7,554 nt of DNA from Thiobacillus sp. UBA2487 (GTDB lineage Bacteria; Pseudomonadota; Gammaproteobacteria; Burkholderiales; Sulfuriferulaceae). Of this stretch, positions 1-6,513 are shown piece by piece; within the stretch, counting starts at the first letter, position 1; each line of letters starts with the position of its first letter. The position numbers and the translations under genes were made by a program. Location of the stretch: assembly GCA_002341815.1 (NCBI GenBank), contig DDOT01000166.1, positions 2,595 to 10,148 on the forward strand, in the 5' to 3' direction. The notes under the pieces were generated by a model, which was not told where the DNA came from, did no database searches, and was given only the letters and a program-made list of their open reading frames with translations.

Positions 1-321
1 ACTTTCAATACCGCTGACATCGTTCTCACCCAGAATACGCGACAGCAACGAGGCGGCTTTGTCGGTTCCCAAGGCTTGGGTCAAAACAGACCGCACAAAT
101 TCGTTGGAGTTTGCACCAAAATTGGAATGATTGCCGGTGAGTTCGTCAAATTCATTCACGATGCCGGCCACCACATCATGTTCAATTGGCACCATGCCGG
201 ACATGGCCTCACCCAAACGTTGCACCTCACGCGGGCCGAGTTGTTTCATGACCTCAGTGGCGGCTTCTTCGCCAAGCGCCAGCATCAGGATGGCGGCTTT
301 TTTGACCCCTTCATCACTCAT
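1..321 (-). CDS. fliG: Flagellar motor switch protein FliG, N-terminal part (gene cut by window edge)
   Basis: This is the first 107 codons of FliG, the rotor protein that sits on the cytoplasmic face of the MS ring and couples stator force to rotation and switching. The reading frame is open to the left edge, so the middle and C-terminal torque-helix domains (the family is about 330 residues) lie outside the window. The protein begins MSDEGVKKAAILMLALGEEA and continues through the typical N-terminal segments LGPREVQRLGEAMSGM, VVAGIVNEF and a FVRSVLTQALG..KAASLLSRIL block. This N-terminal domain is the part of FliG known to bind the FliF tail. The ATG at 319-321 lies within the end of fliF; the two genes share 8 bases (ATGAGTGA), which implies one transcript and probably translational coupling. 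A GGA about 8 bases before the ATG is the only ribosome-binding-like sequence. Identity is firm from the sequence pattern. Confidence 0.95.
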   Translation of the reverse strand, partial: MSDEGVKKAAILMLALGEEAATEVMKQLGPREVQRLGEAMSGMVPIEHDVVAGIVNEFDELTGNHSNFGANSNEFVRSVLTQALGTDKAASLLSRILGENDVSGIES

Positions 322-2056
322 TGTTGATCCAGTTCTTGATTATGTTGGCAACAATTTTAGGATTGTCTTTCGATAGTTGGCGCAGTTTTTCCAATTGTTT
401 TTCATATTTGTGTGCTTCGGCCAGTTTGGCTTCGGCCTCGGGCGACAATTGCACGTCAGCGTCTTCGCTATCAGACGCATTTTCACCTGACGTATGTTCT
501 GCATCTTCTGCGCTATCATCGTCGTGGACATTACTATGTTCGTTGAGTGCCTGGTCTTCCGGACGACCATTAGGGTAAATCAGTTTGTCCAAAATCGGAC
601 GCAAGAATTTGCGGTAAATAATAAACAATACAATGGCGGTAAGCAGATAACGGCCGATAGTAAGGGCAAGATTAATGGTGGCCGGGCGTTTCCAGAGCGG
701 GATTTCGGGTTCTGTGATCGTGGCAAACTGGCTGTTGACCACATTTAACGTGTCGCCCCGCGTTTTATCGTAGCCCATGGCCTCGCGCGCCAGATCGGTG
801 ATTTGTTGTTTTTCGGCTGCCGTCAATGGGACTTCTTGCGGCTTGCCCTTTTTGTCTGCTGACGTCTTGTAATTGACCACCACTGCTACTGACAGGCGTT
901 TAATGCCTCCCATCGGAAGCTGTGTGTAGCGCACGGTTTTGTTTAATTCATAGTTGGTGTTGGATGCCTGGTGAACAACAGTTCCGTTGTTATTGGCTGG
1001 CGTGGTTGGCGTGGTGTTGCCGGGGGCGCCGGGTTGTGCATTGGGCGGTGCGGTCACCGGGGCCGTGGCGGGTGCTGGGGGTTGGTTGGTAAGTGCCCCA
1101 GGAATGCCATTGGCATCGCTGCCCGATTGCGTGGATTGATCGGTCTGTTTGCTGCGCACCGATGAGGTTTCCGGGGTTGGATTGGGACCGTAGGTTTCGG
1201 CCGCTTGTTCGCTGTTGGAAAAATCGATGTCGGCAGTCACTTCAGCCCGCACATTACTGCTACCGACAATCGGTGCAATGATTGCCTCCACTTTGCTGGC
1301 GATGTCTTGTTGTACCTGTTGAACGTATTTGAGTTGTTCGGGATTCAGGCCATTATTGTCATGATGATGAGCGGTGTCAGACAGGAGGTTGCCATCTTGA
1401 TCAACGATGGTGACGTTGTCGGGAGTAAGATTGGGCACGCTGCTGGCGACCAAATGCACAATAGCGGATACTTGATTTTCATCTAGTGCGCGACCTGGTT
1501 GCAAGTTGACCAGTACCGAGGCGGTCGGTTTTTGTTGGTCGCGTACGAAAACACTTTGTTTGGGTAAAGCGAGATGTACACGCGCTGATTGGACTGCGTT
1601 AATGGATTCAATGGTGCTGGCCAGTTCGCCTTCCAGGGCACGTTGGTAGTTGACTTGTTCGAGAAACTGCGAAGTGCCGAGTTTCTGGTTCTCCATCAGT
1701 TCGAAGCCGACATTGCCGGATTTCGGCAAGTCTTGGGCTGCCAGTTTGAGGCGCAAGTCGTTGACTTGGTCTGACGGTACCAAAATGGCTGAGCCGCTAT
1801 CGGAGTATTTGTAGGGTACATTCATTTGTTGCAGAACAGCAACGATGGCCCCACCATCTTTTTCGCTAAAATTGGAAAACAGCACCTTATAATCGGGACG
1901 CTGGCTCCACAACCAGATTGAAACCATGACGGCCAGAATGGCGGCGGCGGCGGCACCCAGCAGAATCCGCCGTCCATTGTCTGAGCGGATAAATTGCAGG
2001 TATCTGGGTGAATCAACTGTCGCAGGTGCGACGGCTTGTTCTTCGGCTGTGGCCAT
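314..2056 (-). CDS. fliF: Flagellar MS-ring protein FliF
   Basis: FliF forms the MS ring in the inner membrane, the base on which rod, export gate and rotor are built. In the 580-residue protein one sees a hydrophobic first membrane segment (about 31-50), the ring-building YscJ/FliF region (about 54-226, with DYKVLFSNFSEKDGGAI and SARVHLALPKQSVF), a second periplasmic domain interrupted by a Pro/Ala/Thr/Asn-rich loop (about 317-358), the conserved RLSVAVVVNYK stretch (387-397), a second membrane segment (about 461-481), a very acidic cytoplasmic linker (about 498-542), and a terminal helix region (552-580, with DNPKIVANIIKNWI) matching the known FliG-binding tail. Length is normal for the family. 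The ATG at 2054-2056 is chosen because it gives the usual MATAEEQ-like start and has AGAG 8 bases upstream; a TTG nine codons further upstream (2083) is also in frame but less likely. It is transcribed ahead of fliG, with which it overlaps by 8 bases. Confidence 0.96.
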   Translation of the reverse strand: MATAEEQAVAPATVDSPRYLQFIRSDNGRRILLGAAAAAILAVMVSIWLWSQRPDYKVLFSNFSEKDGGAIVAVLQQMNVPYKYSDSGSAILVPSDQVNDLRLKLAAQDLPKSGNVGFELMENQKLGTSQFLEQVNYQRALEGELASTIESINAVQSARVHLALPKQSVFVRDQQKPTASVLVNLQPGRALDENQVSAIVHLVASSVPNLTPDNVTIVDQDGNLLSDTAHHHDNNGLNPEQLKYVQQVQQDIASKVEAIIAPIVGSSNVRAEVTADIDFSNSEQAAETYGPNPTPETSSVRSKQTDQSTQSGSDANGIPGALTNQPPAPATAPVTAPPNAQPGAPGNTTPTTPANNNGTVVHQASNTNYELNKTVRYTQLPMGGIKRLSVAVVVNYKTSADKKGKPQEVPLTAAEKQQITDLAREAMGYDKTRGDTLNVVNSQFATITEPEIPLWKRPATINLALTIGRYLLTAIVLFIIYRKFLRPILDKLIYPNGRPEDQALNEHSNVHDDDSAEDAEHTSGENASDSEDADVQLSPEAEAKLAEAHKYEKQLEKLRQLSKDNPKIVANIIKNWINNE

Positions 2057-2243
2057 CTTTCGTACTCTAATGTCGGATATCAAACGTCATGCGACCATTA
2101 CCCCGTTGTGGCGATTATCCACGTTCTTTGGCAGGACAATACAACAAACAGAGCGGTTTTTTTAGTGTTTATCAGCGATTTATAACGCTGGATGAGCATT
2201 TAAGATGCATCCATCGATATGATATCAGGTAAAAGGTGTTTCC
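2057..2243. promoter_or_regulatory. Divergent fliF / fliE intergenic region
   Basis: These 187 bases separate the start codons of fliF (leftward) and fliE (rightward) and must hold both promoters. For fliE, TATAAC at 2181-2186 could be a -10 box, but the matching -35 position falls in a T-rich run (TTTTTA or similar), so the match is weak. For fliF, GATAAT on the minus strand (2114-2119) is a possible -10 without a convincing -35. An intact sigma-54 -24 half (TTGGCA, 2128-2133) lacks a fitting -12 GC, and a minus-strand GCTGATAA, close to the sigma-28 -10 element, lacks its TAAA partner at the usual distance. Two small palindromes, GATGCATC (2204-2211) and GATATGATATC (2216-2226), lie just ahead of fliE. 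No master-regulator site is recognised with confidence. Confidence 0.4.
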
Positions 2244-2621
2244 ATGGTAACCCGAGGAATAGACGCCGGACAGATTTCTGCCATGTTGGCGCAGATTCGT
2301 GCCGCTGCTGAAACAACGCGTATGCCGCAAGCCATGACCGCTGTGCAACAGGCCGCCGGCAACGGACAGATTGGCGCGGTATCGGCACCGGCCGCGCCGG
2401 GACGTTTTGCCGATGTGTTAAGCCAATCCATACAATCGGTAAGCCGGCAGCAGCAAGCTGCAGATCAATTGGGTGAGCGTTTTGCTGCGGGTGACCCCAA
2501 TGTGAGTTTGTCGCAGACCATGATCGCGATGCAAAAAGCCAATATCAGTTTTCAGGAAACGGTGCAAGTGCGTGACAAGTTGGTGTCAGCGTATACCACG
2601 ATCATGAATATGCAGGTGTAA
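2244..2621 (+). CDS. fliE: Flagellar hook-basal body complex protein FliE
   Basis: FliE is the small protein that joins the MS ring and export gate to the proximal rod; it is exported through the flagellar type III system and has no cleaved signal peptide. The 125-residue product has the family hallmark in its C-terminal half: the FADVLSQSI segment (about 55-63), then NVSLSQTMIAMQKANISFQ, VQVRDKLVSAY and the ending IMNMQV. It is slightly longer than the roughly 105-115 residues common in the family; the extra length is in the low-complexity Ala/Gln-rich N-terminal half. The ATG at 2244 is well supported by AAAAGGTG at 2231-2238, five bases before it. It is monocistronic and divergent from fliF, as in Salmonella. 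Its last 20 bases overlap the end of thiO on the other strand. Confidence 0.95.
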   Translation: MVTRGIDAGQISAMLAQIRAAAETTRMPQAMTAVQQAAGNGQIGAVSAPAAPGRFADVLSQSIQSVSRQQQAADQLGERFAAGDPNVSLSQTMIAMQKANISFQETVQVRDKLVSAYTTIMNMQV

Positions 2622-3675
2622 TCTGCGGTGCTTCCCAAGCATACGCATCAGGGGAAATGGCGGGCGGGCGTTGCAAAATGATGTCCCGTATCAGTGCGGC
2701 GGAGGCCGGCGCCATGGTCACCCCATAGCGGAAATGACCCGCATTCATGTAGAGATTGTGCAGGTTGGGGTGTTGGCTGATGGTCGGAATGTTGTCCGGT
2801 GAGCCTGGGCGCAGTCCGCTCCAGTGATGCACAACCGGTTGGCCGCGCAAGGCGGGGAGCATGGCAATGGCGTCGGCTTGTAACTGACGGGCAGCGTCAG
2901 TGGTGGTGGATTTATCAAATCCAACGTGTTCGAGAGTACTGCCTGCCAGTATATGACCATCTCGGCGAGGAATCAGGTATATGCCGTTGCGGTAATAAAT
3001 TTCGTGCAGCGTCTCTGGCAAATAAAACAATAGCATTTGTCCGCGCACTGGGTGAATATGTCGCTGAGGGAGAGCAAACGGTGCCGGCTGCTCGCTCCAT
3101 GCGCCGGCCGCGATCAAATAGTGGGGCGCTTGATACGCGTCTGTGGCGGTCTCGGCACGGGTGATCTGATGATGGCCGTGTTGCAGGCGCACATCGCCGG
3201 CATTCTCAATCAGACGTATGCCGCGGGCCAAGGTTGCTTCGCGTAAGGTGCGAACTAAACGCGGGTTACGTGCTTGTGCGATATTCGGCAAGAATAACGT
3301 GTTGTGTTGCGGTTGAATGACATGGTGCGTGTCGCACCGGGTTTGATCGGGTGGCGCGGGGGCCAGGTCGTCAATTGGCAGAATGCGCATGCCACAGCGC
3401 CAGTATTCCGGATCAGTGATGGCGTCGGCACGCAGATCGTCGAGCCATGCAGCATAAACAGCATTCGAGGTGTCGCACAGTACATTCACGGGTGAACTGT
3501 AATGCCAGGGCAATAATGGCGACAGAATGCCGCCACCCGCCCAGGAAGATTCCATGCCGCTGCGGTTGCGTTCCAGCACCATGACCTGCAAGCCTTCGGC
3601 TTCCAAGGCCAGCGCACTGGACAAGCCGGAAATACCGCCGCCGATGATAATGACGTCTGCAGATTGTTTTATCAT
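2602..3675 (-). CDS. thiO: Glycine oxidase ThiO (FAD-dependent amine oxidase of the DAAO fold)
   Basis: ThiO oxidises glycine to the imine (dehydroglycine) needed to build the thiazole ring of thiamine in oxygen-using bacteria, with FAD as cofactor and H2O2 as by-product. The 357-residue protein starts with a dinucleotide-binding GGGISG (12-17) and an acidic residue in LERN, then SSWAGGGILSPL, typical of ThiO. Later come PVRGQMLLF, YLIPRRDGHILAGSTLEHVGFD, WSGLRPGSPDNIP and GHFRYGVTMAP. Tyr233, Arg289 and Arg316 line up, each offset by 13, with the substrate-contacting Tyr246, Arg302 and Arg329 of Bacillus subtilis ThiO, so the active site looks intact. The ATG at 3673-3675 shares its A with the stop of the upstream SDR (TGATG); a GTG one codon earlier is an equal alternative. 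No Shine-Dalgarno sequence is visible, so translation probably depends on ribosomes finishing the SDR gene. It is last in the hpnCDE operon; no other thi gene is in the window. Another D-amino-acid oxidase family activity is possible but less likely. Confidence 0.85.
   Translation of the reverse strand: MIKQSADVIIIGGGISGLSSALALEAEGLQVMVLERNRSGMESSWAGGGILSPLLPWHYSSPVNVLCDTSNAVYAAWLDDLRADAITDPEYWRCGMRILPIDDLAPAPPDQTRCDTHHVIQPQHNTLFLPNIAQARNPRLVRTLREATLARGIRLIENAGDVRLQHGHHQITRAETATDAYQAPHYLIAAGAWSEQPAPFALPQRHIHPVRGQMLLFYLPETLHEIYYRNGIYLIPRRDGHILAGSTLEHVGFDKSTTTDAARQLQADAIAMLPALRGQPVVHHWSGLRPGSPDNIPTISQHPNLHNLYMNAGHFRYGVTMAPASAALIRDIILQRPPAISPDAYAWEAPQITPAYS
2624..2647. terminator. Imperfect hairpin at the fliE/thiO tail-to-tail junction
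   Basis: Three bases after the fliE stop codon the sequence TGCG-G-TGCTT-CCC-AAGCA-TA-CGCA can fold into a stem of 9 Watson-Crick pairs, with a small internal loop (or a G-U pair plus a bulged A) and a CCC loop. It would form on either transcript. No run of T follows on either strand, so it does not meet the usual picture of an intrinsic terminator; it may instead be a 3'-end stabilising or pausing structure, or simply chance within the last codons of thiO. It is the only candidate 3'-end structure between the two converging transcription units. Confidence 0.25.
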
Positions 3676-4415
3676 CACAAAACGATGCTTTGTCCTTTGA
3701 TATCGCGGCTATCGTCGCCCATCAGCCATAAATAGGCTGGCATGAGGTCATCCGGCTGAGGCAAATTTTCATGCGCTTCGCCAGGATGTGTCTTGCGGCG
3801 CAAGCGGGTATTGACCGGGCCCGGAATAAGCGTGTTGATACGCAGGTTGGGGTGCAGATTTTCCAGCTCCTGACTCCAGATTTTTACCGTGGTTTCAATG
3901 GCGGCTTTACTGACGGCATAAGCGCCCCAGAATGCGGCAGGGACATGGCCATGCGATTCGCCAGTCATGATAATCGATGCCGATGGCGCTTGTTTAAGCA
4001 AAGGCATGCACGCCCGGTTAATAGCGACAGGAGCGGCAACGTTGACGCGCATCATGGTCATCCATTGGTCAACGGTGTGCAATTCTAGCGGCATGGGGGT
4101 GTGCCCGGCGGTAGCATTGTGCAAAATGCCATCCAATCGTTTCAGTTGCAAACCGATAGAGCCGGCCAGTCCTTCAAATGCCTTGTCATCGGCTTTTTCC
4201 AGATCCAGCGGAATAATGGCGGCTTGTGGATAACCGGCTTGTTCAATTTCGTCGTAGACGGTTTCCAGTCGGGCCGTATGGCGACCATGCAGGATCACGG
4301 TTGCACCATGTGCGGCAAAACTGAGTGCTGCGGCGCGTCCCAGTCCATCGCCGGCGCCGGTAACCAGAATGACACGGTCTTGAAGAAGATTGGCAGGTGC
4401 TTGATAGTTTTTCAT
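3675..4415 (-). CDS. YciK-like short-chain dehydrogenase/reductase with an altered catalytic serine
   Basis: This is a 246-residue SDR with a Rossmann fold, closest in pattern to Escherichia coli YciK, whose substrate is not settled. Visible elements are the cofactor loop TGAGDGLG (19-26), HGR with Arg45 suggesting NADP(H), LDL (70-72), HNA (99-101), Asn125 in VNV, WGAY...K with Tyr166 and Lys170, PGPVNT, and the YciK signature YLWLMGDDSR near the end. The position 13 residues before Tyr166, where SDRs carry the catalytic Ser, is Glu153; a Ser follows at 154. The C-terminus stops about a dozen residues earlier than E. coli YciK. The ATG at 4413-4415 overlaps the hpnE stop as ATGA and gives the usual YciK-like N-terminus; an in-frame start 13 codons upstream (4454) lies inside hpnE and is unlikely. 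There is no clear ribosome site. Placed between hpnE and thiO it may be a passenger or may act on an isoprenoid; the substrate is unknown. Confidence 0.85.
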   Translation of the reverse strand: MKNYQAPANLLQDRVILVTGAGDGLGRAAALSFAAHGATVILHGRHTARLETVYDEIEQAGYPQAAIIPLDLEKADDKAFEGLAGSIGLQLKRLDGILHNATAGHTPMPLELHTVDQWMTMMRVNVAAPVAINRACMPLLKQAPSASIIMTGESHGHVPAAFWGAYAVSKAAIETTVKIWSQELENLHPNLRINTLIPGPVNTRLRRKTHPGEAHENLPQPDDLMPAYLWLMGDDSRDIKGQSIVL

Positions 4416-5689
4416 GATGAGCGCTGATGTCGTTGCAGAAGATGAATGGCGCATTGTAACCCGCTTTGGCAGGCGGCTTCCAGCGTGGCAGGATAGGGCG
4501 ATGCGGTGTAATCGCCCGCCAGATAAAAATTGGGGATGTCGGTGATGTGTTGCGGACGAGTGATCTGCGGTGTACAGGCAAATGTGGCGCGTTGTTCACG
4601 AATCAGTTTGCGCCAAACCGGGGTGGCCGGCAGCCCGAGGTGGTGATGTAATTCGTGTGTGATGGTGCGATGAATATCTGTTACTGGCTGGCCGGATTCT
4701 GCGCTGATGACCACCGCCATTAACCCGTGTTGGCCGTGGCTTTGACCCCGATCAAACACCCATTGCGCCAAAGTGCCGGTCATGCCGGTCATGACCTGCG
4801 GGAGGCGGATGTTGGTATTGTATTGTAGCCACAGGGTGGCGATGGCTTGCGTGGGCATGGTGTGTAATTGATCGGCGAGAGTGGTCATGCCCAGTTGTTG
4901 CAGGAACGGGTAGGCATGCCAAGGTGCCGTTGCGCAAATGACGGCACGATATAAATGGCCATCGACGAGCAGGCCGTTGGCCTCGGATTTAACTTGTTTG
5001 ACGCGATGCCCCATGTGTATCTGTTGTCCCGAGTTCGATAAAAAACGCAATGCCGGTTCGGGGAACAGTGCCGTCAGGTCAGTGGTCGGGATGATTAGAT
5101 CGCTGTCGCTGCGCCGGCGCGTTAAACTGTCGCGTATTACGTTGAGAAATACTTGTGCAGATGCTGTCTGGATGGGGGTGTTGAGGGTGGCCAGGCATAA
5201 TGGTTCCCACAGGCAGGTAACCAGCGTGCGGGATTGCGTGCGTAATAATTCTGCTACCGTGCTGTGTGGCGGGGCTTTAAATTGGCGGATGTGCCAGTGC
5301 AGCATGAACAAAACGGCTTGCCAACGCGCCTCCCACGTAAGCCCTTTTGCGCTGAGCAGCCCGACCAGGCTGTGTAGCGGGGCTGGCAAGGCAGCAGCAT
5401 GGAGTGACAGTCCCTGGTGCATGTGCAACTGGAGGGGGAGTCTAAGCCACTCAGGATCGGGATTAACCGCCTGAATCAGCTTAAGGCAGGTATGGTAAGC
5501 CCCTGTTAGAATGTGTTGTCCGTTGTCGAGGGGGTGGTCGTGTTCCGGCAGATGGATTCGTCGGGCGCGGCCACCAGCTACGCGGCCGGCTTCGTACACC
5601 GTGACCGGAATCTGATGTTGGGTTAAGGTAATTGCGGCGGCCAGTCCGGCCCAGCCTGCGCCGATGATAGCAACGCGCCGGTCGCTCAT
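4412..5689 (-). CDS. hpnE: Hydroxysqualene dehydroxylase HpnE (FAD-dependent)
   Basis: HpnE carries out the last step of the HpnCDE route, FADH2-dependent reduction of hydroxysqualene to squalene; it was earlier called squalene-associated FAD-dependent desaturase. The 425-residue protein resembles phytoene desaturases: GAGWAG (10-15) with Glu33 after the second strand, then AGGRA (38-42), the HpnE-typical DNGQHILTGAY (55-65), and the C-terminal FAD-binding LAGDYTASPYPATLEAA segment (about 390-406). The length fits the family. The ATG at 5687-5689 is preferred because it overlaps the hpnD stop as ATGA and starts just before the Rossmann strand; a start ten codons earlier would lie within hpnD. 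AAGGG sits directly before the ATG, too close for a good ribosome site, with GGA about ten bases upstream. Its position after the two synthase genes makes the assignment secure. Confidence 0.94.
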   Translation of the reverse strand: MSDRRVAIIGAGWAGLAAAITLTQHQIPVTVYEAGRVAGGRARRIHLPEHDHPLDNGQHILTGAYHTCLKLIQAVNPDPEWLRLPLQLHMHQGLSLHAAALPAPLHSLVGLLSAKGLTWEARWQAVLFMLHWHIRQFKAPPHSTVAELLRTQSRTLVTCLWEPLCLATLNTPIQTASAQVFLNVIRDSLTRRRSDSDLIIPTTDLTALFPEPALRFLSNSGQQIHMGHRVKQVKSEANGLLVDGHLYRAVICATAPWHAYPFLQQLGMTTLADQLHTMPTQAIATLWLQYNTNIRLPQVMTGMTGTLAQWVFDRGQSHGQHGLMAVVISAESGQPVTDIHRTITHELHHHLGLPATPVWRKLIREQRATFACTPQITRPQHITDIPNFYLAGDYTASPYPATLEAACQSGLQCAIHLLQRHQRSS

Positions 5690-6513
5690 CCCTTGATCCA
5701 TGCGCGCCAAGCCAACCACAGTTTGCGCAACGGTGGCAGACTGATGCGGGCATTCAGTACCTCATAGCGGCTGTCGCGTATTTCGTCCAGCAAGGTGCGA
5801 TAAATGGCGGCCATAATCAATCCGGTCTTTTGGGCATGACGATCTTCTGCCGGCAAAAGTGCCATGGCTTGGTTGTATAGTTGATGGGCACGTTGAAATT
5901 GAAATTCCATCAGTTGCTCAAAATTGGGGCTATGGCGACCGGCCAGAATGTCGGCTGCCGGTACATTAAAACGCTGCAGTTCATCAACGGGCAGGTAAAT
6001 GCGATTGCGCCGGGCATCGTCACCAACATCGCGGATGATGTTGGTCATTTGGAAGGCAAGGCCGAGGGTGTTGGCATAGTGTAATGTTTGTGGATTGGTA
6101 TAGCCAAAAATACGGGCCGATACTTCTCCCACTACGCCAGCAACCCGGTGACAATACAGTTGCAAGTCATCCCAATCGTTATACCGTGCTTGTTCCAGAT
6201 CCATTTGCATGCCGTCAATAATTTCCAGCAGAGACGCTTGCGGAATGCTGGAAACGAAGGGCTTAAGGGCTTGGCCGACCGGATGTTCGGGGGTGCCTTG
6301 GTATATCTGGGTGATTTGATTGCGCCACCAATCGAGTTTTTTGCGGGCAATCGTCGGGTCGCTGCATTCGTCAACCACATCGTCAACTTCTCGACAAAAT
6401 GCGTAAAAGGCGGTGATAGCCTGTCGTTTGTCATGCGGCAAAAAACGGAAGCTGTAATAAAAGCTGGAGCCGCTGGCGACGGCTTTTTCTTGGCAATATT
6501 GCTGCGGTGTCAT
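5686..6513 (-). CDS. hpnD: Presqualene diphosphate synthase HpnD
   Basis: HpnD joins two farnesyl diphosphates head to head to give presqualene diphosphate, the first committed step toward squalene. The 275-residue protein is a trans-isoprenyl diphosphate (squalene/phytoene) synthase. It shows SFYYSFRFLP (17-26), the first Asp-rich Mg2+-diphosphate motif DDVVDE (44-49), DGMQMDL (100-106), YCHRVAGVVG (120-129) and the second Asp-rich motif NIIRDVGDDARRNRIYLP (158-175). The RDxxDD form of the second motif, with the FYYSF start, separates HpnD from its neighbour and paralogue HpnC. Length is normal. The ATG at 6511-6513 overlaps the hpnC stop as ATGA; there is no convincing ribosome site in front of it. 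All metal-binding aspartates are present, so it should be active. A phytoene synthase role is conceivable from the fold alone, but the hpnC and hpnE neighbours argue against it. Confidence 0.94.
   Translation of the reverse strand: MTPQQYCQEKAVASGSSFYYSFRFLPHDKRQAITAFYAFCREVDDVVDECSDPTIARKKLDWWRNQITQIYQGTPEHPVGQALKPFVSSIPQASLLEIIDGMQMDLEQARYNDWDDLQLYCHRVAGVVGEVSARIFGYTNPQTLHYANTLGLAFQMTNIIRDVGDDARRNRIYLPVDELQRFNVPAADILAGRHSPNFEQLMEFQFQRAHQLYNQAMALLPAEDRHAQKTGLIMAAIYRTLLDEIRDSRYEVLNARISLPPLRKLWLAWRAWIKG

Noticed and set aside
1010..1090. Low-complexity G/T-rich tract resembling a repeat
   Set aside because: It encodes the Pro/Ala/Thr/Asn-rich periplasmic loop of FliF, which is also present in enteric FliF (the PGAL-NQP region), and it has no regular repeat unit.
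2128..2144. Sigma-54 promoter candidate for fliE (TTGGCA half-site)
   Set aside because: At the required distance the -12 dinucleotide is CA rather than GC and the surrounding bases do not fit; only half of the element is present.
2168..2178. Sigma-28-like GCTGATAA on the minus strand
   Set aside because: No TAAA-type -35 lies at the normal 11-base core spacing (the nearest is about 18), and fliF is usually not a sigma-28 target.
4938..5474. Plus-strand open frame of 178 codons opposite hpnE
   Set aside because: It is a shadow of the well-supported hpnE frame, has no recognisable domain, and its composition (many Arg, Cys, Ser, Trp) is typical of an antisense reading.
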